From Atopobiaceae bacterium (lineage in GTDB: Bacteria > Actinomycetota > Coriobacteriia > Coriobacteriales > Atopobiaceae), in the NCBI GenBank assembly GCA_017533825.1, contig JAFWIE010000071.1, forward strand, positions 1-64,000: 64,000 nucleotides of DNA, in the 5' to 3' direction. This document shows positions 27,534 to 35,786 of this stretch, in pieces (the first letter of the stretch is position 1; every line of letters starts with the position of its first letter). Made by a program: the position numbers and the translations under genes. The notes under the pieces are model-generated. The model did not search any database, was not told the DNA's origin, and saw nothing but the letters and a program-made list of their open reading frames with translations.

Positions 27534-28988
27534 CTAGCCGAGGTCCTCCCCGTTGCTGGCGATGGCCTTCTGATACCACCAGAACGAGTCCTTGCGCACG
27601 CGGTGCAGGTCGCCCGTGCCGTCATCGTTCTTGTCCACGTAAATGAAGCCGTAGCGCTTGGACATCTGCCCCGTCGTGAACGCCACCAGGTCGATCGGTC
27701 CCCAAGTGGTGTAGCCAAACAGCGGCACACCGTCCTCGTCCACCGCCCGACGCAGCTGCGTGATGTGGTCGCGCAGGTAGTCGATGCGATAGTCGTCGTG
27801 AACGCGCTCGACGCCATTCTCGACGACGACCTCGTCCTTAGCGCCCAGGCCGTTCTCCACGTCGAAGAGCGGCACGTCGGGGTAACGGTCGGCCAGGACG
27901 TTCATGAAGTAGCGGAATCCCGTGGGATCCATCTGCCAGCCCCACTCGCTCGCCTTGACGTAGGGGTTCTTCGGCCCCCAGAAGAGGTTGCCCGCGGCCA
28001 TCTCCGCATCGTCAGTGTGGGTCGTGATGGTGGAGGAGCTGTAGTACGAGAACGCGAGGAAGTCTGCCTTGCCCGCCAGAAGGTCTGCCGCATCCTCGTC
28101 GGAAACCTCATACTCCCAGCCCATGTCCTTCCAGATGCGCGGGGCGAAGCGCGGATAGGCGCCGCGCACCATGGTGTCGGCACAGTAGAAGAAGCCCTCC
28201 TGCATGGACTGGTACGCCGCGAGCACGTCTGCGGGGTCGCAGGTAAAGGGATAGGTGCACTGACCTGCGATCATGCAGCCCACGCTGATGTTCGGGTCAA
28301 TCTCGTGGGCAACCCGCACCGAGCGCGCAGCGGCAACAAGCTGGTTGTGCAGCTCGAGCAGGCGGCAGCCCTCGGGCCACTGCAGGATGACGTTGATCTC
28401 GTTGAAGGTGAGCCACTTGTCCACAAGCCCGCGGTACTCCTCGAAGCACGTCCGCGCGAAGGCGACAAACTCGTCGATCATGGCGCGGTTCTCCCACGAC
28501 CCGTACGTTTCCTCGAACCACACGGGCTCGTCGTACTTGTACAGGGTGATTACCGGATCCATGCCCAGCTCACGCGCGAGCGTGAACACCTTGCGGTAGA
28601 ACTCGACGCCCTCCTGGTTCACTCCGCCGGCCATCCCCTGCGGGTAGATGCGCGCCCAGCTCACCGTGGTGTTGAACGTGGTGAAGCCCATCTCAGCGAA
28701 GAGGCGGATGTCCTCCTCCCAGTGGTGGTAGAAGTCCGCAGCCTCGTGGTTGGTGTAGTCCACGTCATCGAAGAACTCGTAGCTCGCGCCTTCCGGGAGG
28801 TGGTCGAACTGATGCATGGTGGCGCGGGTGCCGTCCGCCGCGCGGTAGTATACGGGCCGCAAACCGGTCCCGTCGGCAGGGCCGGCGTAGTCGATCTGCA
28901 CGGGGCTTCTGCCCCCCTCGTTCCAGCCACCCTCGACCTGGGCCGCGCTGATCGATCCACCCCACAGGAACTTGTTCGGAAATGCCAT
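27534..28988 (-). CDS. GH1 6-phospho-beta-glucosidase
   Basis: A 484-residue cytoplasmic glycoside hydrolase family 1 enzyme that hydrolyses phosphorylated beta-glucosides delivered by the PTS. The start MAFPNKFLWGGSISAAQVEG is the family N-terminus. The acid/base Glu is in WLTFNEINVI and the nucleophile Glu in FDVENGLG. The segment SKRYGFIYVDKND has the Ser/Lys/Tyr triad that binds the 6-phosphate, which separates it from plain beta-glucosidases. Length is normal. It lies 99 bp downstream of the PTS EIIC gene on the same strand, with a hairpin between them. A truncated paralogue is at 25107-26042. Confidence 0.93.
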   Translation of the reverse strand: MAFPNKFLWGGSISAAQVEGGWNEGGRSPVQIDYAGPADGTGLRPVYYRAADGTRATMHQFDHLPEGASYEFFDDVDYTNHEAADFYHHWEEDIRLFAEMGFTTFNTTVSWARIYPQGMAGGVNQEGVEFYRKVFTLARELGMDPVITLYKYDEPVWFEETYGSWENRAMIDEFVAFARTCFEEYRGLVDKWLTFNEINVILQWPEGCRLLELHNQLVAAARSVRVAHEIDPNISVGCMIAGQCTYPFTCDPADVLAAYQSMQEGFFYCADTMVRGAYPRFAPRIWKDMGWEYEVSDEDAADLLAGKADFLAFSYYSSSTITTHTDDAEMAAGNLFWGPKNPYVKASEWGWQMDPTGFRYFMNVLADRYPDVPLFDVENGLGAKDEVVVENGVERVHDDYRIDYLRDHITQLRRAVDEDGVPLFGYTTWGPIDLVAFTTGQMSKRYGFIYVDKNDDGTGDLHRVRKDSFWWYQKAIASNGEDLG

Positions 28989-29039
28989 GGCTCTTCATCC
29001 TCTCGTATCGAATGGCACGCTACACAATACTTGATAAAG

Positions 29040-29070
29040 GCGCGGCCCGGTTTGGCCATCCGGACCGCGC
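29040..29070 (-). terminator. Intercistronic hairpin between PTS EIIC and GH1
   Basis: GCGCGGCCCGG (29040-29050) and CCGGACCGCGC (29060-29070) form an 11-bp stem with one mismatch and a 9-nt loop, 18 bp after the EIIC stop. There is no long T-run. It may set unequal expression of the two genes. Confidence 0.55.
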
Positions 29071-29087
29071 AAGGAAGGGAAGGCAAC

Positions 29088-30416
29088 TTATGCGGCCTGC
29101 GCCTCAGCGGCTTCCTCGGTCTGGTCGCCCTGCTCCTCTTCCAGGCACTTCTTCTCGTAGATGCGCCAGAAGGGCAGGTAGATGAGCAGGCCCAGGACGA
29201 AGACCACGACCACGATGAGGATGGACTTCACGTCGCCGGTGCCAAGGGGGCCAAGCAGGAACGGGGGCGTAGCCCAGGGCAGGTTCACGAAGAACTTGCC
29301 GAACATCGGCAGTGCCATCATCGCGTAGCCTACACCGGCGCCCACGACGCCCGAGAGCACGAACGGGATCATGAGGTAGGGATTGAGGACGATGGGCAGG
29401 CCGAAGATGACGGGCTCGACGATGGTGAAGATGGCGGGGAGCAGGCAGGTGCCGCCAAGGGTGCGGTGGAACTTGACCTTGGAGCGGAGCATGAGCACAA
29501 CCAGAGGCCAAGCGGCTGCGGGCCAGATAACCAGGCGGGCCAGTCCGCCGCCGGTGCCGTAGGCAGCGAGCACGTGCGGGAGGTCAAACACGGTGGAGCC
29601 ATTGGCAAGCGCGGTGGCGTTCTCCTCAAGCCACATGAGGCCGAAGGGCTGGAAATTGGTGACCCACATGTTGTCGCCGTGCAGGCCGACAATCCACAGG
29701 AGCTGTTGCACGAAGGTGGAGCCCATGAAGACGAAGATGTTGTCTGCGCCGGCTACGAGCGGGGCGAGCAGGCCCATGAGTACGGCCACGAGGTCGATGT
29801 TCAGCATGGTGCGAATGATCCAGCAGATTCCCAGTACGACGGCGTAGGGCACGATGGCGGCAAAGGAGTTGCCGATTGCGGGCGGTACTTGCTCGGGCAG
29901 CTTGATGGTGAAGCCCTTCTCGATGAACAGCGAGAAAATCCTCACGGCGGCCAGCGATACGACCATGGAGACGAACAAGCCGGAGGCAGACCAGTTGCCG
30001 GTGGCAAGCCCCTCGTCAGGACCGCTGGTGATGACGATGAACGAGGAGAGTCCCAGAAGACCTGCCGTGCGACCGTTCATGCCGAGCTTCTCGCCGTAGG
30101 CGGAGCCGATCGTCATGGAGGCATAGAGCGCCATGAGGCTCATGGTCATGTCGTTCATCCAAGCGAACTTGCCCGCGAGAGGCTCCAGGAACGGGATGAG
30201 TGCCTGTCCGGAATCGCCGACCGAGGGCGAGCCGAGGACGTAGATGACGAGCCAGGTGGCTCCCGCGATGATGAGCGGCATGCATGCGAGCAGGCCGTCC
30301 TGAATGGATGCGATAGGCTTGAGCATGCCGAAGCGTCCGATGGGAGCTGCGATCTTCATGACCGTGTCGGTGAGCTTATCCATAAAGCTCTGCTGCTGAG
30401 TGGTTTCTTCGCTCAT
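29088..30416 (-). CDS. PTS system EIIC component, lactose/cellobiose family
   Basis: A 442-residue polytopic membrane permease of the phosphotransferase system. The start MSEETTQQQSFMDKL was chosen because GGAAGGA precedes it and it matches the family N-terminus. About ten hydrophobic segments are visible. Family marks include GRFGMLKPIASIQDGLLACMP near the start, the segment WIVGLHGDN with its conserved substrate-binding His, and the hydrophilic loop EPVIFGLPIVLNPYLMIPF in the C-terminal half. The cognate EIIA and EIIB are not in the window and must be encoded elsewhere. With the GH1 downstream it should import and phosphorylate cellobiose or other beta-glucosides. The upstream region shared with the RpiR gene holds a GTAAACCGTTTAC palindrome. 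Confidence 0.92.
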   Translation of the reverse strand: MSEETTQQQSFMDKLTDTVMKIAAPIGRFGMLKPIASIQDGLLACMPLIIAGATWLVIYVLGSPSVGDSGQALIPFLEPLAGKFAWMNDMTMSLMALYASMTIGSAYGEKLGMNGRTAGLLGLSSFIVITSGPDEGLATGNWSASGLFVSMVVSLAAVRIFSLFIEKGFTIKLPEQVPPAIGNSFAAIVPYAVVLGICWIIRTMLNIDLVAVLMGLLAPLVAGADNIFVFMGSTFVQQLLWIVGLHGDNMWVTNFQPFGLMWLEENATALANGSTVFDLPHVLAAYGTGGGLARLVIWPAAAWPLVVLMLRSKVKFHRTLGGTCLLPAIFTIVEPVIFGLPIVLNPYLMIPFVLSGVVGAGVGYAMMALPMFGKFFVNLPWATPPFLLGPLGTGDVKSILIVVVVFVLGLLIYLPFWRIYEKKCLEEEQGDQTEEAAEAQAA

Positions 30417-30529
30417 GTCTTCCTTCCCTTTCTCTCGTCCGGCTTCTCGCCGGGTGGACAGTAGCGCGCGCTTGTTGATTTGGACTTTATCGAGGTCAAA
30501 GGCGGGGTACAATGGATTCCGGCGAGTTG

Positions 30530-30542
30530 GTAAACCGTTTAC
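30530..30542. promoter_or_regulatory. Operator-like palindrome in PTS/rpiR divergent region
   Basis: GTAAACCGTTTAC is palindromic apart from its centre. It shares AACCGTTTA with the three sites upstream of the lacI-family gene at 20 kb. It could be a catabolite-response (CRE-like) or LacI-family site rather than an RpiR site. Confidence 0.55.
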
Positions 30543-30610
30543 GCGATTCGTTGCGAACCGACGCGGAGGACGGCCAAAACATGAAAACGAAGTACAAGGG
30601 AGGGCAGAAC

Positions 30611-31471
30611 GTGGCAGTTATCGACGCGCTCAAGCGCATGCAGGGGTTCACCAATGCGGAACAAGAGCTCGCGCGTTACATCCTGGATCACGTGGATGAC
30701 GTGGCGCAGATGAACATCGGCGACTTGTCTGGCGCCACGTACACCTCTACGGCAACGATCGTGCGCTTGTGCCGCAAGCTGGGCGTGAATGGCTACCGGG
30801 ACTTTCGCATTGCGCTGGCCCGAGAGGTTGAGGCAGCGCATGCGAGCGCGCTCGACGTGAATCCGGACTTTCCCTTCATCGAGGGGAGCGACACGCAACA
30901 GATCATCCGCTCGATTGCCAACCTCACCAGACAGTCGGTGGATGCATGTGCCTCCACCATCGACAGACACGACGTGCGCACGGCGGCAAGACTCATTCGC
31001 GGCGCACGAAGGGTTGCGCTCTACGGCGTGGGTGACAGTTACGTTTCTGCCGAGGCATTTGCAAACTTGCTGCTCAAGATAGGGGTCGTGTCGTATTCCG
31101 GCAACTTCAACGGAGACTCAGTGGTTGCGACGCAGATTCTGGGACCGGCGGACGTGGCCGTGATCATCACCTACTCAGGTGGTCTCGTTGACAAGTTCGC
31201 CTACGAGATCTCCCTTCTGCGCAGCAAAGGGTGCAAGTCCATCGTGGTGACGGCAAACGCCGCCATACGCGAGCGCATAGCGGGCCTCGAGTGCCTGCTC
31301 CTCTTGCCCGATGGGGAGACCACGCGCGGCAGCGTGGCGACCTACTACTCCCAGTCCTGCATTCGCTTTGCGCTCAACTGCGTATACGGCGAGTGCTTTG
31401 CGCAGGGATGGGAAGAGAGCATGAGGCTACGCGAGTCCTTCTCGCGCAATGACAAGTACCTTCAGGAGTGA
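30611..31471 (+). CDS. RpiR/MurR-family transcriptional regulator
   Basis: A 286-residue regulator with an N-terminal helix-turn-helix_6 domain (IDALKRMQGFTNAEQELARY, TSTATIVRLCRKLGVNGYRD) and a C-terminal SIS sugar-phosphate-binding domain (VALYGVGDSYVSAEAFANLL, VAVIITYSGGLVDKFAYEI). The GTG at 30611 was chosen because GGGAGGG lies 7 nt upstream and the family normally begins about eight residues before the first helix. An in-frame ATG at 30581 would add ten residues. It is divergent from the PTS EIIC gene and probably controls that operon in response to a phosphosugar. A family A repeat follows immediately. Confidence 0.9.
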   Translation: MAVIDALKRMQGFTNAEQELARYILDHVDDVAQMNIGDLSGATYTSTATIVRLCRKLGVNGYRDFRIALAREVEAAHASALDVNPDFPFIEGSDTQQIIRSIANLTRQSVDACASTIDRHDVRTAARLIRGARRVALYGVGDSYVSAEAFANLLLKIGVVSYSGNFNGDSVVATQILGPADVAVIITYSGGLVDKFAYEISLLRSKGCKSIVVTANAAIRERIAGLECLLLLPDGETTRGSVATYYSQSCIRFALNCVYGECFAQGWEESMRLRESFSRNDKYLQE

Positions 31472-31478
31472 CGCCACA

Positions 31479-31595
31479 TGGAACAGGGTGTGGAACAGGG
31501 GACGGGTTTTTCGTTCCATGCCCCGCGTGTGGAACAAAAACCCGTCCCCTGTTCCACACCCTGTTCCACCCCGTTCCACCGTCCTCCGTTCCACG
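31479..31595. repeat. Palindromic repeat family A, copy 5
   Basis: This begins 8 bp after the RpiR stop codon. It contains GGGACGGGTTTTTCGTTCCA, an inverted copy (GGAACAAAAACCCGTCCCCT) and outer short repeats of GGAACAGGGTGT on both sides, giving nested inverted repeats about 90 bp long followed by extra GTTCCACC pieces. Confidence 0.88.
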
Positions 31596-31687
31596 CAACC
31601 GACTCTGTTACAGTCTTTGATATGCGACCAAGACGGGCGCCCGCGGATGCAAGCAGGCGAATCGCCACCCACGCAAGAGGAGGATGC

Positions 31688-33820
31688 ATGAAACCCAAGA
31701 GAACGTTGCCGGCTCTCGTGCTGGCCTTATTCCTATCACTCATACTCACTGCTTGCAGCGCCGCACCGGACTCGGAGCTCATGCCAGCCGTCTCGGACAG
31801 CGCTACGACCAGCGCAGATACCGATGCTTCTTCCGAGGATTCGCAGTCCGATGAGCTCGAGGGCAAGCCCTGGGTTACGTCCGTCCTCCAGAACAACCTG
31901 CCTCCTGAGCGGCCTGACCTCAAGGACGACATGTATACCTCCTACGACTACGACTATCTCTCCACCCACCAAGTGAAAGGAGGCGACCCTGGCGCCGACC
32001 ACTCCGACGACCTCAGGAATGCAGTCACCGCCGTAATCAAGGACGACTCAAAGACGAATCACGACCTCGAGCAGCTTCGTATCTTCTATAACCAGGCGGC
32101 TGACGGGCAAGCAATCAAAGAAGCGGGACTCTCGGAGATTCAGCCCTACCTCGATCGTATCGACGCCGTGAAGTCGATTGAGCAGATGAACGAGTTGCTC
32201 GTCTCTGACGACTTCCCATTCTGCCCGTTCATCGCCACAGACATCATGACCTGCGACACGCGCAAGACGAACATCGTAGGGGCAGCCTCCAACCTCCTTT
32301 TCTGCGACGTGTACCTCGACGGAGGGACCTTCTACCAAGAAACCGACGACGAGATCGAGCAAGAGGCAGCTCAAACCCAGTTGTCACATGCCTCATCCTA
32401 CGTTATCGGCGACCTCATGGCGGCAGGCATGGATGAAGACGCCGCGACGGAAGCTGCCGCGAACCTCGTAGAGTTTGAGCGTCAGTATGGCAAGCAACTC
32501 GCTGGAACAAAGACCTACCTGCAGCAGGACTTTGGCAAGATGGCAGAGGACGAACGCAACAGCATATTTGAACCCGACGAGTTCTTTGGCTTCTTCTCCA
32601 ACTATCCCATGAGGGAGATGCTCGCGAAGCTCGGGATAGACCGCTCCGAGAAGTACGGCGCGACCGCCGAATGGGCAAAGGCGTTCGATGGCGTGTGGGT
32701 CGCAGAGAACTTGGACATGATCAAGCTCATGGCCAAGGCCCGCATACTTAAGGAGACTCGCCCGTATCGCGACAAGTCGATACTTATAGAACGTGGCCTT
32801 TATACCGACGATGCCGACCAGAGCGCATGGTCGGCATGCGACAACCGCGACTCCTTTACACAGGTTGTCTCCCAGACGTACGTAGAAGACTGCCTTGGCA
32901 CGGAAGCGAAGGAGCGTTTGACTGAGCTCTCAAAGCGCATCATCAACACGTACAAGAGCCTCGTCAACGACACCGCCTGGCTCGGCGAGGAGTCGCAGCA
33001 CCGCGTCATCGAAAAGCTCGATCACATGACGCTCAACGTATTGGAGCCCGCTGACGGCTACATTGACTACAGCGACTTGGAGCTCACGCCCACCGACAAA
33101 GGCGGCACGTTGCTCTCCAACTACCTCAAGCTCAAGAAATACAAAGACGACTACAAGGCAGAGATGGTAGGCCAGCCGGCAATCGCCTCAGGTCTTTGGT
33201 TCAGCACCGAGCCCACCATCAACAATGCGTACTACGAGCCATCGAGCAATTCGATAAACATCTTGCCCGGCTACGTCACGAGTGGCTCATACACAGACGA
33301 TATGAGCGACGAGGCATTGCTCGCTGACATTGGCTACACCATAGGCCACGAGATCAGCCACGGCTTTGACTACACGGGCGCCCAGTTCGACGCCTACGGA
33401 CTTCCAAGCCCCGTCTTTGCGAATGAGGATGTGGACAAGTTCACAGACAAGACCTCGGCGCTCGCCGCGTACTACAGCAATATCGAGCTTAAGCCCGGCG
33501 TGAAGGTCGACGGACAAAACATCGTGGGCGAGGCCAATGCCGATCTTGCGGGCATGCAGGTCATCCTCCAGATTGCCGCCGAGGACGAAGACTTCGACTA
33601 TAACGAGTTCTTTAGCTCTGTTGCTAAAGAGTACGCTCAGGTAATAACCGAAGATGTTTTTGCCTACTACGCCGCAGACATCCACCCGATGAACAACCTC
33701 CGCACGAACGTGAACGCGCAAATGTTTGACACGATCTACGACGAGTTTGGCATCACCGAGGGCGACGGGATGTACCTCGCGCCCGAGAAGCGCATCGTGA
33801 TGTGGGGGCCGGACGCATAG
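31688..33820 (+). CDS. pepO: M13-family zinc endopeptidase, lipoprotein (PepO-like)
   Basis: A 710-residue extracellular metallopeptidase of the neprilysin/PepO family. The start MKPKRTLPALVLALF has AGGAGG upstream (AGAGGAGGATGC). A lipobox LILTACSA puts the lipidated Cys at about residue 22, so the enzyme is anchored on the outer face of the membrane. A Ser/Asp/Glu-rich spacer follows. The zinc motif HEISH is at residues 554-558 and the third ligand Glu at 615 (GEANADLAG). The C-terminal EGDGMYLAPEKRIVMW is the M13 signature end, and NNLRTNVNAQ corresponds to the usual substrate-binding Arg segment. It probably degrades peptides for uptake. It stands alone between a repeat and a tRNA locus. 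Confidence 0.92.
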   Translation: MKPKRTLPALVLALFLSLILTACSAAPDSELMPAVSDSATTSADTDASSEDSQSDELEGKPWVTSVLQNNLPPERPDLKDDMYTSYDYDYLSTHQVKGGDPGADHSDDLRNAVTAVIKDDSKTNHDLEQLRIFYNQAADGQAIKEAGLSEIQPYLDRIDAVKSIEQMNELLVSDDFPFCPFIATDIMTCDTRKTNIVGAASNLLFCDVYLDGGTFYQETDDEIEQEAAQTQLSHASSYVIGDLMAAGMDEDAATEAAANLVEFERQYGKQLAGTKTYLQQDFGKMAEDERNSIFEPDEFFGFFSNYPMREMLAKLGIDRSEKYGATAEWAKAFDGVWVAENLDMIKLMAKARILKETRPYRDKSILIERGLYTDDADQSAWSACDNRDSFTQVVSQTYVEDCLGTEAKERLTELSKRIINTYKSLVNDTAWLGEESQHRVIEKLDHMTLNVLEPADGYIDYSDLELTPTDKGGTLLSNYLKLKKYKDDYKAEMVGQPAIASGLWFSTEPTINNAYYEPSSNSINILPGYVTSGSYTDDMSDEALLADIGYTIGHEISHGFDYTGAQFDAYGLPSPVFANEDVDKFTDKTSALAAYYSNIELKPGVKVDGQNIVGEANADLAGMQVILQIAAEDEDFDYNEFFSSVAKEYAQVITEDVFAYYAADIHPMNNLRTNVNAQMFDTIYDEFGITEGDGMYLAPEKRIVMWGPDA

Positions 33821-33884
33821 GCGCTAGCCCTCAAACAAATCGCAAGCGTTACCTGGCTTTGGATTGCCCCGCCAAATTTGCCTG

Positions 33885-34017
33885 TCGCTTCGCTCCTCGG
33901 CCCGCAACATGCCGCGGGCATGTTGCGACCTCTCGGTTCGAGTCCCCGGGAGGCGCACGAACGAGAAAGCGCCCCGCAGAGGGGCGCGTCACTCACCTGG
34001 TAGGGGCGGCGGGACTC
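33885..34017. repeat. Direct repeat carrying the tRNA-Leu 3' end, copy 1
   Basis: This 133-bp block is repeated at 34053-34185, a 168-bp period. It includes the last part of the tRNA-Leu gene with CCA, the hairpin after it, and a palindrome of CGCAACATGCC type. Copy 1 has only the tRNA tail, so it is a partial duplicate. Confidence 0.85.
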
Positions 34018-34052
34018 CCGCGTCGCGCTGCGCGCGACGCTCGTGGACCTCG

Positions 34053-34185
34053 TCGCTTCGCTCCTCGGCCCGCAACATGCCGCGGGCATGTTGCGACCTC
34101 TCGGTTCGAGTCCCCGGGAGGCGCACGAACGAGAAAGCGCCCCGCAGAGGGGCGCGTCACTCACCTGGTAGGGGCGGCGGGACTC
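34053..34185. repeat. Direct repeat carrying the tRNA-Leu 3' end, copy 2
   Basis: The second copy is joined to the complete tRNA-Leu gene. Together the two copies resemble a tandem duplication across the tRNA 3' end, the site commonly used for integration. No integrase gene is nearby. Confidence 0.8.
34135..34160 (-). terminator. Terminator of tRNA-Leu
   Basis: On the minus strand just past the CCA end, GCGCCCC-TCTGC-GGGGCGC forms a 7-bp stem with a 5-nt loop followed by TTTCTCGTT. An identical copy is in the first direct repeat. Confidence 0.75.
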
Positions 34186-34250
34186 GAACCCGCAAGCCTT
34201 GCGGCGGAGGATTTTAAGTCCCCTGCGTCTGCCAATTTCGCCACGCCCCC
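34167..34250 (-). tRNA. tRNA-Leu (anticodon UAA)
   Basis: The 84-nt gene includes an encoded CCA (34167-34169). The acceptor begins GGGGGCG and pairs with CGCCCCT, with a G-U at the first pair. The anticodon loop CTTAAAA gives UAA. A long variable arm (CCGCCGCAAGGCTTGCGG region) marks it as class II, and the T-loop is GGTTCGAGTCC. Confidence 0.9.
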
Positions 34251-34370
34251 ATGGTGCCATTCAAACCGTCATTATCTTATCGCACCCACCCGGAATGGCA
34301 ACAAAAAAGGCGGCGAACCACTCCAAAAGACTGTGGGCGCTGCCTACGAGTGCTACGTAGCGTACCGCCC

Positions 34371-34498
34371 ACCCGAATAACCTCCCAAAATAAACTAAAT
34401 CGGGCGCCTCAAGGAGGTTGTTCGGAATGGTACCGGACCGAATCCGAACAAGCTCGCGGAACGGCCCGAATCAGGTAGCTTTGGGAGGTTATTCGGGT
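34371..34498. repeat. Composite repeat family C, unit 1 of locus 1
   Basis: A 128-bp element bounded by perfect 19-bp terminal inverted repeats, ACCCGAATAACCTCCCAAA (34371-34389) and its reverse complement (34480-34498). Inside are further inverted copies of the end (AGGAGGTTGTTCGG and CCGAATCCGAACAAG), so a folded RNA or cruciform is likely. No open frame of note is present. Confidence 0.9.
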
Positions 34499-34535
34499 AC
34501 AGGGCGCGCACGCCATAGCGCATGCATCATGGCCA

Positions 34536-34662
34536 ACCCGAACAACCTCCCAAAATAACCCAAATCGGGCACCTTGAGGAGGTTATTCGGTTTTAGCCCA
34601 AACCGAATCCGAATAAGCTCGTGAAACGCCCCGAATCAGACTCTTTTGGGAGGTTTTTCGGG
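34536..34662. repeat. Composite repeat family C, unit 2 of locus 1
   Basis: A second, diverged copy with inverted ends ACCCGAACAACCTCCCAAAA and TTTTGGGAGGTTTTTCGGG. It is separated from unit 1 by a 37-bp linker that is conserved at the second locus (47774-47810). Confidence 0.88.
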
Positions 34663-34803
34663 CGTCGGGCCACGTCGCCAACAGGGCATGGGACCACGTC
34701 GCCAACGGGACGCAGCCCCACGCCCCACCAAGCGGCGGGTCAGCACCAATGATTCTCTCGTCCGATCGAAAACTCTTCACTCAGCGGCCATTCAATGCAG
34801 CGG

Positions 34804-35784
34804 CTAGCTCAGCTCTGGTTGCCACCCAACCGGCGTCGCCTCACCGTTTGCCGCGGCCGCCGTCGTCAGCGCCATGCCAAACAGCAAATCACTCTCACTC
34901 ACGGTAAGCGCCGAGAAGCCCGTTGCCGCAAGGATCTCCGAAACCGCGACCGCGCCACCCAGAATCACCGGCGCCCGTTGCGGCTGTATGCCCGCGAACT
35001 CCGCGCGTTCGGCAGCCGTCACAGCCGCAAGACGTTCCTCCTGCAGCCGCACCTGTTCCGCCGTAAGCTGCGCCAGATGCACGCGTGAAGACTCGTAGGG
35101 TACCAATGCCTTGCTCAGCGCCACCAGCGTCGTCGACGTGCCGCCCGTCACCACCACGCGCACGGGACGGTCCTCCTCCGACGTCCACCACGTCGCCACC
35201 TGCGCAAACTCACCCGCAACGAACTCGTGTGCCTCGCGCAGGTCCTCGGCAGTCGGGGGATCGTTACGCTGAAGGAATCGCTCGGTGACGCGCCGACATC
35301 CCACGTCAATGGAGCGCACCTTCTGCAGGTCAAGGCCGCTCACGGCATCCAGCCGCCCCAAAGCAAACTCAGTCGATCCGCCACCGTTGTCAGCGACCAG
35401 CAACTGCTCCCCCACGAAGTCTTGCGCCACGCCGAGGAAGGTCAGCGATCCCTCCACCTTGCCGGGAATCACCTGCGCAACGAGCCCACGCGACTCAAAG
35501 GCAGCCAAAAGGTCTCCAGAGTTCTTCGCATCGCGCGCCGCACTCGTCAGGGTGCAGCACGTGGCATCGACGTCTGCCTCGGCAATCGTCCTCAGGTAAC
35601 CATCCACACAGAGAATCAGGCGCCCGCACGCCTCAACCGAGAGCCGCGCCGTGCGGTCAACCCCTTCCCCAAGGTTGACGATGGTCGAGCGACGCACCAG
35701 GCGCTGCACCTTGCCGTCCTCTACGTCCGCAATCGCCAAGCGCGCGGTGACGGTCCCGATATCGATAACGGCCACGCGTGTCAT
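34804..35784 (-). CDS. ppx: Ppx/GppA family exopolyphosphatase / pppGpp phosphatase
   Basis: A 326-residue actin-fold phosphatase, the usual length of the short Actinobacterial Ppx. The start is MTRVAVIDIGTVTARLAIAD, whose DIGT segment is the first phosphate loop. The second loop is VADNGGGSTEFALG, and VVTGGTSTTLVALS lies in the C-terminal lobe. It removes terminal phosphate from polyphosphate or converts pppGpp to ppGpp, and the sequence does not separate the two. It lies two bases after the stop of the FtsB-like gene on the same strand, so the two are almost certainly cotranscribed, as in other Actinobacteria where ppx follows a DivIC/FtsB gene. Confidence 0.9.
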   Translation of the reverse strand: MTRVAVIDIGTVTARLAIADVEDGKVQRLVRRSTIVNLGEGVDRTARLSVEACGRLILCVDGYLRTIAEADVDATCCTLTSAARDAKNSGDLLAAFESRGLVAQVIPGKVEGSLTFLGVAQDFVGEQLLVADNGGGSTEFALGRLDAVSGLDLQKVRSIDVGCRRVTERFLQRNDPPTAEDLREAHEFVAGEFAQVATWWTSEEDRPVRVVVTGGTSTTLVALSKALVPYESSRVHLAQLTAEQVRLQEERLAAVTAAERAEFAGIQPQRAPVILGGAVAVSEILAATGFSALTVSESDLLFGMALTTAAAANGEATPVGWQPELS

Positions 35785-35786
35785 CT

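Noticed and set aside
27441..30464. Open frame of about 1,000 codons on the plus strand
   Set aside because: It runs antisense to the GH1 and PTS genes, begins inside a family A repeat, and encodes Arg/His/Glu-rich sequence without motifs.
33736..34260. Minus-strand open frame over the tRNA-Leu region
   Set aside because: It consists of tRNA, terminator and direct-repeat sequence read as protein, with an internal duplication caused by the DNA repeat.
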